Source: Lepidostoma basale
Taxonomy: Eukaryota; Arthropoda; Insecta; Trichoptera; Lepidostomatidae
Assembly (NCBI GenBank): GCA_022606425.2
Contig: JAHDVF020001359.1
Location: 434,001-498,000, forward strand
DNA length: 64,000 nt
Direction of reading: 5' to 3'
The notes below the pieces were generated by a model. That model was not told the DNA's origin, made no database searches, and worked only from the letters and a program-made list of their open reading frames with translations. How positions within the stretch are numbered: position 1 is the stretch's first letter; the number at the start of each line of letters is the position of its first letter. Positions 44,726-55,096 of the stretch are shown in pieces. The position numbers and the translations under genes are program-made.

Positions 44726-45248
44726 GAGAATAATTATTGTTGACGAATATTCATTATCTTTTTGCGCCTTACAATAACTTCCAATTTACATATTGGTATT
44801 TAAAGATTCTCGGAGGATCTTTGATAAATTAATTGTCCGCCTATACCCCAAGGTATACCCATGGAGGGAGAGAACGAAAATTGGAAAATATATTTTTTAT
44901 CAACAACTTTCGCAATCACAAAGCTTGACGTGAAACTTTGTCATGTAAACGAATGCCGATAAATTATTAACAAAAAAGCATATATTCGTATAGCGTTGTC
45001 TTTACCCTCGCGCGGGCCTCTATCGGAGCCATTTCCAATATTGGGTACGTGTACCGAGATAGAAATGGAAATTTCGTAGTGAAAAAGTGATGTATTAATA
45101 AAGGACACAATATCGCGACTACAAGATTTATGAATCATTTCGTATAGGAAGATTTCGTATTTATATGAAGGATGTTATTTAAGCAGAAAATTTACTTTTT
45201 TTTCGAGTCCAAAAGTTTCAAGAACAAAACTATTCAATTTTATTTTTA
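44726..45248. other. Unassigned intron
   Basis: No recognised feature before the hAT target-site duplication at 45249. Confidence 0.4.
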
Positions 45249-45256
45249 GTCTACAA

Positions 45257-46122
45257 GAGTGATTTCCAACGAGGGACAATTAGAATATCTTAGGGGGGGC
45301 AATGCGCAAATCATTAATATTTGTCACATTGTGTCGAAAAATGCATTTTCGAAAAAAATAAATTATATCGCAACTCTGAGTTTTTGGTCAAGCATTAGTG
45401 AGTTATTTGACAGACATCTTTGAAAAACATGCTAAATAAACAACTACAGGGAGCAAACAAACCTCTTATCGATCCAAAATCTAAGATATTTGGCTTTATT
45501 GGACTTCTGCAGCAACAAATTTGGGTGATTTTATTGGCTAAATAAATGTGAGGTGACCGATTCAGATTTAATTGTTATTGTGGAACACTTGGATAAAATG
45601 GCTAGTGACTTAAATGACAGATACTCAAATTTATAAGAAATTTCTTCCCATCTTGGATAACTCATTCAATATTAATAAATATAACTGATGTGGCCATGCA
45701 GTTTCAAGAAGAACTTTTAGAATTGCAAAACGATGAATCTTTTAAAGCGCTATTTAACATAAAAAAATACAATGGCGTTACTTTATATCGAGACAGAAAC
45801 TAAATACCAGGTTATGACAAATTTAGCAAGAAAATTACTGTTGCCATTCCCATCATCATATTAAGTTGAATGCGGTTTTAGCGCTGTAAATATTTGTTAT
45901 TGAAAAAACGGAATCGTCTTGATATCACAAACCGTGGAGATTTAAGATGAAAATTGACCAAATTAGTACCTCACATAAAAACTCTTTGCAGCTCACAAGC
46001 CCAAAAATCGCACTAATTTTCTTTCGAGTAATAATGTCTTGTTAGGTAAATAAAAAATTGGTAGTGGAGGATATTTGAATCGTTGAAGCGGGGCACGGTA
46101 CAAATAAGGTTGGGAAACCCTG
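45257..46122 (+). mobile_element. hAT DNA transposon relic with exact 8-bp target-site duplication
   Basis: GTCTACAA flanks the element at 45249-45256 and 46123-46130. The right end is the complement of CAGGGTTTCCCAACCTTA; the left end GAGTGATTTCCAACGAGG is a diverged match. The 866-bp interior carries a broken ZBED-type hAT transposase: LQGANKPLIDPKSKIFGF, DVAMQFQEELLELQNDESFK, ALFNIKKYNGVTLYRDRN, then ARKLLLPFPSS-like, LLLKKRNRLDITNRGDLR, LKLTKLVPHIKTLCSSQAQK SH. The ending W/K.RNRLDI..RGDLR..L....P.I..L...QA.SH is diagnostic of this group. The N-terminal DNA-binding domain and most of the catalytic core are missing. Confidence 0.9.
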
Positions 46123-46130
46123 GTCTACAA

Positions 46131-47188
46131 GCATTGTCCACTTTTTGTTTACCAAAATGAAAGAAAATAAGTATTAAGTAAATGTATGAAATTCATAACG
46201 ATGCAATTGAACTAAATCAAATGAATTTTTTTACATTTCTAAAAGACAACGCGGTAGCATAGATGTTTCGTAATAAATTATTTTAGACCCACAAAAGCAG
46301 GAAGAAAAATAATCTTTTTGCGGTTCCGGTGAATATGAGAAGAAAATAATTTCATTATATTTAAGGAATATCGTAAATAACGAGTTCTGTACAAAAAAAA
46401 ACAAGAAAAGTTTAATACAGACGTAAATTTTACTCTAAACAAATTTGTGACAGGTCCCAGCGGAAAACGTAGCAAAAAACCAAATTAGATTCCTTACTAA
46501 CAAGTTTATAATTACTTTTAAGTACACGATTCATTAAATTATAAGGGTAGTCCAAGGGCGGGGGTAGTTGAGACCCTTTTCTGAAAAAAACTTATTTTAT
46601 TGCGCCATAGAAATCATCTGTACAAAAAACAGGGCTTCATTACCTACAGAGAGAAATGTTTCCGGAGTTTTATATAGTGAGGACCCCCACCCCAGCTCCA
46701 GCTCCAGTGGAATGAATTGCTCCAGTTTATTATGGAGGAGACATTATCTCTTGTATTCGAGACAGTGCGTTTGAAAATAAACCGTCCGTAAACTTGAATA
46801 GCATTGTTTTACGTTTATTTTCATTCATTGGTGGAAAAACAGTTACAAATCAAAAACTTTGGCACAGGGGTTGATTTTTTTGTACGCAGGAGATGAAATA
46901 CAAATCTATACTTACATATGGAATTTAATACGCACTTATATTTTACAGACCACAACTTTAGTGCTTTGGCGCTGGACAGCTTTATAAGTATATTAATATT
47001 ACTTTATATCGCTTTACTTATGCTACTAAGGAAACAAACTTACGATAATATTTCATTCGAAAGTTAGACATGGACCTTGATAAAGAAAGGACGTGAAATG
47101 AAACCATCAAAAAATTAATGTTGTTAATTGAAATTTCTCGACAACAGTTCCGTGTAAATAATGACGATTCATTAATAATATTTTTTTA
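46131..47188. other. Unassigned intron
   Basis: A C-rich patch at 46680-46710 (ACCCCCACCCCAGCTCCAGC) is the only local peculiarity. Confidence 0.35.
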
Positions 47189-47320
47189 AGTTTTACTCCA
47201 CTGTTCTTTAGTTTCGACAGCTCGCTGCCATCTTCTGGTGACGATGGCAGCTTCTTCGATCTGAAGATAATATCGAGCTTCCAAAACCGATCAAAACTAA
47301 AGAATAAGTTGAATAAAACT
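47189..47320. repeat. Foldback (MITE-like) element with CTGCCATC hairpin, copy 2
   Basis: Inverted ends AGTTTTACTCCAC / AGTTTTATTCAAC (complement of the right side), continued by TTCTTTAGTTT and AGCTCG on both arms. Within is a perfect 9-bp stem GCTGCCATC (47224-47232) with GATGGCAGC (47243-47251). The minus strand near 47210-47239 and the plus strand near 47261-47292 each resemble a hammerhead-like module (CAGAAGAT then GAAAC; CTGAAGAT then AAAACCGATC). Confidence 0.8.
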
Positions 47321-47999
47321 CAACATGAACTCAAACGTTCTTTAATAGAAAATGTCTAGAATTTGATAAAAGGTTTGAGAAAATAAGGACAAAGGATATG
47401 TAAATGAAGTTAACGTAGTTGAGTGTAAATACTTCTAGGATAACAATATAACCTGTTTATTTTTACTTAAATATATTATTTTGGTTTCTCACAATTTTAT
47501 TTTAAATATTTGAAGTTAATATGTTTATGATATATTTTACCTTATCAGTATATACCACATTTTTATAAAAAAATATCATATCACGCAGCGAACATTTCAT
47601 TAATTGATCTTACCTTACTCAGCATGTGTAAAAAAGTTGTATTCGTTGTGAATTAGTATTATCTTAAATCGACTTTTAATAAAACGTTTTGAAAAGAAGA
47701 TTTCCAACACTTTAGAGGCTCGACAATAAGAAAAGATTCTATTTCACAATAAGAATTTACATAAACAAAAATGCTTTTACATTTCTCGAGACATATTGAA
47801 ATAAAGGAGCTTCGAACGGGAGCAAAAAGTTATTTCCATACAAATTGTTGCGGAAATCTGTACAGTACTAAGACAAAGGTTCTAGAGCTGTATTCCTCCC
47901 AACATACTCTTGCAGATGTAACGTTTTACTTAGCGGGGTAATATCGCATACAAGATTTGGAGGAAGAATGCCAAAAGGCATGATCAAAATTAATGACTA

Positions 48000-48120
48000 A
48001 CTTTTTCAGAGACATTTTGTTTACTCAAATAAATGGGCGGAACGAGTAGATCTGCGAGTACCGGGGCAGCGAGGAGCGCTCATGTTCCCGCGGTAGATAA
48101 ATCCATTTCACAATCAAGAC
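48000..48120. other. GC-richer islet
   Basis: TGGGCGGAACGAGTAGATCT, GCGAGTACCGGGGCAGCGAG, GAGCGCTCATGTTCCCGCGG. Single-copy, no open frame of interest. Confidence 0.3.
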
Positions 48121-48320
48121 ATGTGACATCATATATTATGCTATCATAGTTGCTACAATCAATTATCGTTACACATTATTAGATTTTGCCAAGAATATAA
48201 TATCTTTTTCCATCTTTATAAATACATCACAACATCCCATATGGTTAAATTTATCTTAAATAGGAATACAAAGGCTGTGAATGGGACAAGTTTTGTAATT
48301 TTTATACTAAATTCTCGTGT

Positions 48321-48408
48321 AGTCCTGTCATTTCGTCCCTCAGATGAGAACGCAAATATTGAAAAGAGTCCTGTCATTTCGTTCGTCGGAAACGAATATT
48401 GAAAATAC
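48321..48408. repeat. Tandem duplication, about 46-bp unit
   Basis: 48321-48366 and 48367-48408 both begin AGTCCTGTCATTTCGT and end ATTGAAAA, with a small deletion in the second unit. Confidence 0.75.
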
Positions 48409-48454
48409 AATAAATGGATGATGTGAGATTTGGTTACCTCGCCTTGAAGGTTGA

Positions 48455-48562
48455 AGGCTAGAGAGCAGCTGGACATAGACCGATGGACGGAATTTTAAGC
48501 AGATGGTTAAGATCCACTCCGGGCTATCACAGAATAATATTGAAGAAGTAAGTAAATAAATT
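48455..48562 (+). mobile_element. Possible retroelement tail
   Basis: The segment TGGACATAGACCGATGGACG, AAGATCCACTCCGGGCTATC ends in AAGAAGTAAGTAAATAAATT AA. The tail is like that at 7563-7580, but the coding trace is too weak to name a family. Confidence 0.35.
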
Positions 48563-49149
48563 AAACAGCAGGATTACTACATATTTTAGTTCCAAAGTTC
48601 TTAGAATGGTATCTTACACACAAACACGAGTTATCACACCGAGAGAAATATTATTCTGAAAGACCTTTATACGATTAAATTTCTATTCCAGCAAACAAGC
48701 TCCGAACTACTTGTAGGTTTATGTAGGAAGTTACGGGGAGATCATACCGAGTAATTTAGCGTCTTCTCGCAGTGAATTGAAATCTGCCTGGAATCTCATT
48801 AGTTTCATTTCTGGGAGGAGCAGATTGGCAGAGGAGCGTCTGGCGAAGATCTAACGATGCTCATCGACTGTTTACATACAATATGAAACAACGTGATTCA
48901 TATCAATATACCTTCATAGGATGGGACATATTAGGTGCAGATCTTATCAGATTCTACTTATCTCAGGAATATATTGTGAATTTACTTGTAACCAAATTAC
49001 AACATAACAATAAAATAGCATTTTAAATGTGTAATATTAATTTACAAACTTTAATAGACGTTATCAATTAAAGAAACACCTTTTTTTATTTAAACAAAAC
49101 ACTCTTTATGTTTGCTTTCTTTAACAATTAAATCTGAAATGTAATATTT

Positions 49150-49204
49150 GGCAGAACGCAGGCTTCATAAACTTTTCGTTAAAGGTTGAAGCCTGCGTTC
49201 TGCC
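49150..49204. repeat. Inverted repeat, 18-bp perfect arms, 19-nt loop
   Basis: GGCAGAACGCAGGCTTCA (49150-49167) faces its exact complement at 49187-49204. The right arm is the first part of the retroelement fragment that follows, so the left arm is an inverted copy of its 5' end. Confidence 0.9.
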
Positions 49205-49635
49205 AGCTGGTACTTATGGTCTTGAAACTGTACCATTGTCAAAACAAAGTGCCGAGAAACTACGAGTGACCCAAAGATCCATGGAAAGAGCCATGTTAGG
49301 AATAAGCCTAAGAGACAGAGTCAGAAATGATACGGTGAGTGAAAAAACAATGGTCACTGACATCATCCACCGGGTGGCGACTCTAAAATAGCAATGGGCA
49401 GGTCACGTAGCCAGAAGCTCAGACGAAAAGTGGACAAGAAGACTGCTGACTTAGAGACCGTGGACAGCAAAGAGAAGTGCAGGGCGACCGCAACAACGGT
49501 GGAAGGATGATCTGAACAGACACGTCGGAATAACCTGGATGCGGTCTGCACAGTTCCGAGTGACATGGAAGCGTATGGAGGAGGCCCTTGTCCAGGAGTG
49601 GACGGGAATAGGCTGAGAAAAAAGAAGAAGAAGAA
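49187..49635 (+). mobile_element. Non-LTR retroelement 3' end ('WQWAGHVAR' family), plus copy
   Basis: CVLPAGTYGLETVPLSKQSA, EKLRVTQRSMERAMLGISLR, DRVRNDTVSEKTMVTDI, then a stop in place of W (K-stop-QWAGHVARSSDEKWTRRLL), RPWTAKRSAGRPQQRWKDDL, NRHVGITWMRSAQFR and ALVQEWTGIG before a stop. A GAAGAAGAAGAAGA tail follows. The family is the same as 27886-28480 and 57965-58290. It is 5' truncated. Confidence 0.85.
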
Positions 49636-49824
49636 GATGTGATATTTAAATATGATTTGATTTGAATTTTAAACGAAACAGATTACAGAAAAACACAGAT
49701 TGAAATCAATTTTGAAAATGAAGAGAATTTTTTATAACCAAAAAATTTTATTCATACATATTAATTTTATTTTTAACTGGACATCAACAAACAAACTTTG
49801 TTTAATTTTCTTTCAGGAAGCTAC

Positions 49825-49978
49825 GGTGTGGTTCTTCGGAGGAGCACTCCGGGCCACACATCTAGCCCCCGAATAAAACAACTACCAAATTACAATTTCA
49901 ACAATGTTTCCTACAGACGTAAGAGGAATAGCCATTAGAGCTGAACCTTTGCGAGCCAGAAGATCCAAGTCCAAAACC
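49825..49978 (+). mobile_element. Jockey-like 3' UTR fragment
   Basis: GAGGAGCACTCCGGGCCACA, CAATGTTTCCTACAGACGTA, AGAGCTGAACCTTTGCGAGC, CAGAAGATCCAAGTCCAA. Matches 12678-12830 downstream of the Jockey-like coding frame. The sequence after it (AAACCGGTTGGTTATTTAAA) resembles the foldback tails. Confidence 0.7.
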
Positions 49979-50134
49979 GGTTGGTTATTTAAATACAATA
50001 TTTTAAAGCAAAACATGTATAATATATAAGAATTTTTATATAATATAATAGAGTATTCTCTTTCTATTTGTACACCACACCCTCTCCCCACTCTACTTTA
50101 TAACTCTATAATTAATTTTAGTTTAGTTTGTGCA

Positions 50135-50175
50135 TAGCCCTGAGGAAGCTCGCTATAGAGTGAAACCGGTTAGCG
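50135..50175 (+). other. Hammerhead-ribozyme-like module
   Basis: CTGAGGA (50140-50146), one extra A, stem II GCTC/GCTATA/GAGT (with a G-T pair), GAAA, palindrome ACCGGT, T. The downstream AGCGCTACTAACTCAAATAC, AGTGGTTTATAC is the tail type seen after the other modules. Confidence 0.45.
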
Positions 50176-50215
50176 CTACTAACTCAAATACAGTGGTTTA
50201 TACTAATGAATATTG

Positions 50216-50830
50216 AGAAACCAACTAAGATGCGAAATCTCCGTACGCCAAGAAAAAAATGAACAGGTAGACCAATTCAGATATCTCGGAAGCGAAGTAA
50301 CCAGATCCAATGACCTCCCCAGAGAAGTAAGGTCACAAGGTAGATAAGGCTGCAGCGGTTGCAGGCTGCCTGAAAGATGTCATATGGAGAAACAAGGACA
50401 TGAGGACTGACAGCAAGGTACGCATTTATAAGACCTGTGTGTGACCAATCCTCACATATGGCATTGAATCCAGGGCAGACACTGTCAAGACAAAGAGCAT
50501 GCTCGGGACAACCGAGATGAAAACACTCCGCGCTATAGCTGGCAAAACCCTACGTGATCGAGTTAGGAATACAGCAATCCGAGAAATCTGCGAGGTCGAA
50601 GATGTGGTCAGATGGGAACGTCAAAAACGGCAATATTGGCATCAACATGTAGAAAGAATGAGCTCAAATAGGATACCATACATAGCTCTCCATGGAACGC
50701 CAAACGGACAACGCCGACCAGGAAGACCCCCGAAACGGTGGAGAGAAAGCTGGAGTTCAGCGTCTCAAGAGGACCCGCCTGAAATAACAGACTCCTGAGT
50801 CAAAAGTGAAGAAGAAGAAGAATAATAATA
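50216..50830 (+). pseudogene. Non-LTR retroelement pol C-terminal relic ('YWRDHV' family), longest copy
   Basis: FRYLGSEVTRSNDLPREVRS, then after frameshifts KAAAVAGCLKDVIWRNKDMR, TDSKVRIYKTCV, PILTYGIESRADTVKTKSML, and the open frame 50499-50798: EMKTLRAIAGKTLRDRVRNT, AIREICEVEDVVRWERQKRQ, YWHQHVERMSSNRIPYIALH, GRPPKRWRESWSS. This is the fullest copy of the family. The shorter copies at 9935, 13064, 17850 and 58809 are defined by it. Ends in GAAGAAGAAGAAGAATAATA. At least two frame breaks. Confidence 0.85.
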
Positions 50831-53366
50831 TAATTGTGATTGTTATTCCATTTAGAGCCATTAGTATTTAATAACTTCAAATGGTTCCAGTGCTTGGAAT
50901 GCTTTTTGTTACATCTATGACATTGCACCGCCAGTCACGATATCTTGGTATATAAAAGTGCAATTATTAACGTATTTATCTTAAGATTATCACTTCGATC
51001 GATTGTCAATAAATTTAAAACATGTTGTGACTCGTGACACAAGTGAACATATTTACTAGAAACATGATATGAAATGAAGTTGTCAAATACAGATATATAT
51101 TGCGGAATCACGCTTTTCCGATAAAATTGGAAAATTTATTTATTTCATGAATAGTACTTTATCGTTATTATGTATGTTTTGAGTACAGCAAACATTGCTA
51201 TCGGCCTCCAGAAGCCGGTTGTCTAGTTGACGATATTCATTAACTTCTATTTGGAGCCACTATCGGATAAATTGATGCACTCGATGTACGATAAATTGAG
51301 CGGTCACATGACCGCGTGACACTGGACAAGTTCTGCTAATGCGTCAAATCACTTTTCTATGCTTTATGCATTTAGTGGGAGAAAATCTAATGTTATTTTT
51401 TCCGGATTTTATCATTAAAAGCAATAAAAATCTGTGTTTCTATTACAATACTCGCATTTGAATATTTTTCAAAATTACTTGATTAAAGGACAAATATTCA
51501 TCGTGGTAAGCTTTCCTAATTTCTTTTACTTCCATAAATCGTGTCACGTATGCTCCATCATCTGCAAGTCTGGACCACTAATTAATTATTATGGTTCCCT
51601 CTAAAAAGTTTAAACTGGAAAATGTGTAACGGTTTAGTTTAATTATGTAAGTTAGCCGATGTAGAAATATATTATAGTTTTTATAAATCCTTTTGGAGAC
51701 ACTTTAATTCAAGCATTTTGGTATGTAAACCGTTGCGTGAAACCATATAAATGAAACCCGTCATACATTAATAAAGAGGAAAACTAAAAGTGAAATATAT
51801 CATATGAATCCAAACTCAAACAAAAAATTAACAAGGTTTGTTTCAATAACGCGGTTGACCAAATCAGTGTTGTATTCGTATAGTACCTATTGTATTTTAA
51901 AAATAGTTTTTTTCTTCGGTGCCTTGATTATACATTTGGATAAAGTTAAAAGTGTTTTAATATTTGGCAAACAAGTATCCCAACAAGGATCTAATTACTC
52001 GGGACTTGTGTTATCTAGTTTACGAGGAAATACAGGATTGGGGGTAGCGCCGCATGGTAACGTATTCGTAATTCTCCCCAAGTATCGTCTCGCGCTGTAA
52101 TTTCGCGAGTAATTTAAATTCTACAAACGTATGGGTAATAACAGAACGGGCACACGCCTGCAGAAGAGCCGATAAACATTTTTAAAGTTTTAATTAACAA
52201 AATGATCGCGAAAACTTTAATAAGTCTCATATGACGAAAGTGAATGCTCAAACACTTTTTAAATTCAATTAACTTTGTACGCAATGTAACTTAAGAGTGA
52301 ACGTTATGTAAAATATAGTATAAATTTAGTCATTTATTTAAAACTTTTGTCACGTTTATTTGAAATAAATGAGAAATTACTGTGTCCTCTTGGGATTGAT
52401 TCCCAAACAGGAAGGGTTTTGATTAGATTTCCTGACAGCTACTAGCTCGGAACACAGCAATCACGTGTGATGTAACCTTGACTTCGAGATCCTCAAAAGT
52501 AGAGATATCAGAACATCTATTTATGGCTTATACTTTACATTATTCAATATTCAATAAACTAATTTTATTAATTAATTCAGCCAATCAAACCAAGTCGCTA
52601 AACTAATTTTAAAGATAACATCTATCAATAATATATGCATTATACATAACTAATCGATTGACTTTATTTAATAATTTCAAAATTGTTCTATATTTACTAT
52701 CATTTTGAGTTGTGGATTCACCTTTGACAACTTTTAAAAAACAGACGTCCTTCCTCAGTGTATAAATTTACACAATTAAGGTAAAGGCAGGAAGTTTAAA
52801 CTTTGTACACTTAGGAAGGTCGCCTGTGGTCCAAAAAATGTTGTCCGAAATTTGTAAAGTGAAAAAAGTTGTTGTGAAAATATTATACAATGTTTTTCTG
52901 AATCAAATAAAATAGATTATCTTGAATAACGGAAATAGAACTTGCTCAAGAATTCTGTGCACTTTATTTCAATTTTATTTATCTCTCCTACGTTGTTCAA
53001 ATGTTCTATTAAATTATTGTAAATTTCGATATTTTTATGAATTAAAACCCTAGCAGCTTTATGGATGGGGATAACCGAATAAGGCGAGGCCAACCTTACG
53101 GACCAAGAACTATAACACATAATATTTAAATTCAGTAATAATTAAAACAAAATTACCATTTTTTCAAACATTATATATGAATATGTAAGAGATAATAAAA
53201 ATTAAAACCCATTGTATTAAATACGAACCTCCAAGAATACCTGTAATACCAATAGTTAAATTCAGAAAAATTTTACATAAATATTTGAAGATTAATTTTG
53301 TATAGAATCATGTTTACCACCCCTGATCTGTATGTATATAAAGGACTAAATTTACAATAGTGTTAC
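50831..53366. other. Unassigned intron
   Basis: Contains a near-palindrome GCGGTCACATGACCGC at about 51299-51314, and a moderately GC-rich patch near 52380-52500 (CCTCTTGGGATTGATTCCCA and onward). No coding or repeat call. Confidence 0.35.
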
Positions 53367-53407
53367 CAGTCTGTCGATGCCAGCGAGCCTGGCGAAACCG
53401 GTCGCTG
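53367..53407 (+). other. Hammerhead-ribozyme-like module, best stems
   Basis: CAGT (stem I), CTGTCGA (one base off CUGANGA: A6 is T), one extra T, stem II GCCAG/CGAGC/CTGGC, GAA, palindrome ACCGGT, C, then GCTG, which pairs with CAGT (one G-T pair). The 64-bp unit repeated at 10629 begins at the GGTC of this module. The structure is complete except for the altered A6, which would be expected to weaken or abolish cleavage. Confidence 0.5.
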
Positions 53408-53463
53408 TCTAAATAAAGACAAAAGTGGAAGTAGTTAAAAAACATCGTTTTATTTAATTATTA
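53400..53463 (+). repeat. 64-bp segment identical to 10629-10692
   Basis: Continues from the hammerhead-like module with CTAAATAAAGACAAAAGTGG, AAGTAGTTAAAAAACATCGT. Likely the 3' tail unit of a small non-autonomous element. Confidence 0.8.
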
Positions 53464-53464
53464 A

Positions 53465-53625
53465 TTAAAACACTGTTTTCTTGTCACTCGAGTTTAATTT
53501 TCTCGACATGTTTCGAAGGCTTTACTCTTTCGTCATCGAGGGAATGATATAAACTGTTTATATCGTTCTCCCGAGAAAAAATGTCGAGAAAAATAAATGA
53601 AAAAGTGGAAAAAACAGTGTATTTA
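53465..53625. repeat. Foldback element with about 50-bp inverted arms
   Basis: Left AACACTGTTTTCTTGTCACT, TTTAATTTTCTCGACATGTT faces the right-hand complements of ACACTGTTTTTTCCACTTTT and TTTATTTTTCTCGACATTTT. The centre is TCATCGAGGGAATGATATAA. The minus strand at 53502-53540 reads CTCGATGACGAAAG, then CCTTCGAAACATGTCGAG, another hammerhead-like arrangement (GAAAC, ACATGT palindrome, C, GAG pairing with CTC). Confidence 0.7.
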
Positions 53626-54871
53626 TTCATAAAAAATCGTCATTATGGAATTCCATAGTATTAAAGGCTTAATAATATCTAATATTATTGTAAATTTACC
53701 AAATTTAATACAGTATTTTCCTGATGATAATATTATATGATATTGAGACATGTCGAAACACTTTAAATTGGTTTTTAATATTACACGTGCAACGTGCATA
53801 GCATAAAAATATACCAGAAAATTTGTTAAAATACTGCTTTATTTTATTAGTCACATAAGTCGTATGACAAGACAACGACATTGGCTCTTGGGATATTACA
53901 TCGTATTAGGACTAGTTAAAGAGGTTAGGTTGGGTAAAGTTAGGCTAAATGATTATATCGCGGCGGCCTGGAGACATTACGTTATGTTGGTTTAGGTTGG
54001 ATCAATTACGGGTCTACATATGTCTACCTGGAACTCATGTAGCTTGTTCTGCAAGTCCGATGTCCGTCCTATGACTCGTCATTCCGGTAAACGGTAAGAT
54101 TGAGTTATGTGATTTGTGAGTTGGGTTAGCTAAAATGGACAAACCGAACTATTACATTTTTGAATCCAAAATACAGGATATTACATTTGTGAATTTTGGT
54201 TCAGAGGGCTTTGCGTTATTACAAAGATCGTGAATTTTCTAAGCTTTCGGAAAAAAAATTCATGATTTGGACGGCTCATGGAAATAACTGAATTTGTCTG
54301 AACGACTTTTTTACGAGTATTTAAAATATAATTATTTTGCACATAACACAAAAATATCGCATTATCTACACTTTACATCGATTTGGCTCGCGCTGTAATG
54401 ATGTCAAGTGCTATTCAACAAAATAATATTAATAAGCTATGTGGAGACCTATTTCTTTACTTTTAATGACTGTTTTATCATATTTATTGATTCCGGTTTT
54501 AGTTGAGAATACTTTTCATTTAAATAATTCTAACTCCATTTGACAGAGAAACATTCAAATCTTTAAATATAGCATTTAACAAAGTTTAAGAGCTTTTTTT
54601 GTTTATATAACTAATCCAAAATAAATTATAAATGATACTTATAAATAACCAACCAAAATTATTGAATAATAGATATATTGGAAATTTATAAAAATAAGTA
54701 TGTAACCCTGCACTAACCAGGAGAGTGCTGAGTAAAGGTATATTTCTCTGCTCTCGTGCATCGAAGGTAACGATGAGTCATAACATTCCAATTTTATTTT
54801 GGATAATATTAATTCCATGGTGCTTAAGTCTCTTGCAGGTATCCCCAATGCCGTCGTATTGCCGACTTTAC
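53626..54871. other. Unassigned intron upstream-proximal to FLVCR-like exon
   Basis: Contains GAGGTTAGGTTGGGTAAAGT and TTGGTTTAGGTTGGATC at 53930-54005, the GGTTAGGTT type of motif common in insect repeats. The start of the stretch (TTCATAAAAAATCGTCATTA, TGGAATTCCATAG) is repeated inverted at 13038-13083. Confidence 0.4.
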
Positions 54872-55096
54872 CTGGTTCCCGAAGACGCCGATGCTGCAGG
54901 CGGAGGACACCTGGTTGGGCCCAAACCACACGGCGGCCAGGCGGGCGGGCAGGTTGATGACGAACACCTGCGCTATACCCACGATGCTCTGGCCCAGGAA
55001 ACCCAACCAGAACAGGTCACGGGGCACGGAGAAGACTTTAAGCCATGACCCGGCGCACGTCCCGATAGCTCCCAGCAGGGCAGACACGCGGAGACC
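54872..55096 (-). CDS. FLVCR-family MFS transporter, internal exon (75 codons)
   Basis: Internal exon of a minus-strand gene for a multi-pass major facilitator transporter of the FLVCR (SLC49) family. Vertebrate members are plasma or organelle membrane transporters linked to heme and choline/ethanolamine movement; the substrate in this organism is not shown by the sequence. The exon is 225 bp in phase 0, begins GLRVSALLG after a pyrimidine-rich acceptor (GTTTCAG) and ends FGNQ before a GTAAAG donor. Residues 1-23 are the end of the loop after TM2 (GLR of the MFS motif) plus TM3, 28-52 are TM4, and 56-75 hold the WFGPNQVSSACSIGVFGNQ signature leading into TM5. GC content is far above the flanking DNA, as expected for constrained coding sequence. 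The next exon downstream is at 2320-2461 and continues the protein exactly in frame. FLVCR1 versus FLVCR2 orthology cannot be decided from this piece. Confidence 0.93.

Noticed and set aside
51296..51318. GCGGTCACATGACCGC as a regulatory operator
   Set aside because: A short near-palindrome with an E-box-like centre is expected by chance in 64 kb and has no supporting context.
53930..54005. GGTTAGGTT words as interstitial telomere repeat
   Set aside because: Only scattered units, not a tandem TTAGG array.
54639..54929. Minus-strand frame reading past the exon's donor
   Set aside because: Partly off-frame shadow and intron read-through; the donor GTAAAG after FGNQ ends the exon.
54725..55048. 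Plus-strand frames of 60-107 codons over the FLVCR-like exon
   Set aside because: Antisense shadows of the GC-rich exon; the minus-strand frame has the transporter signature.
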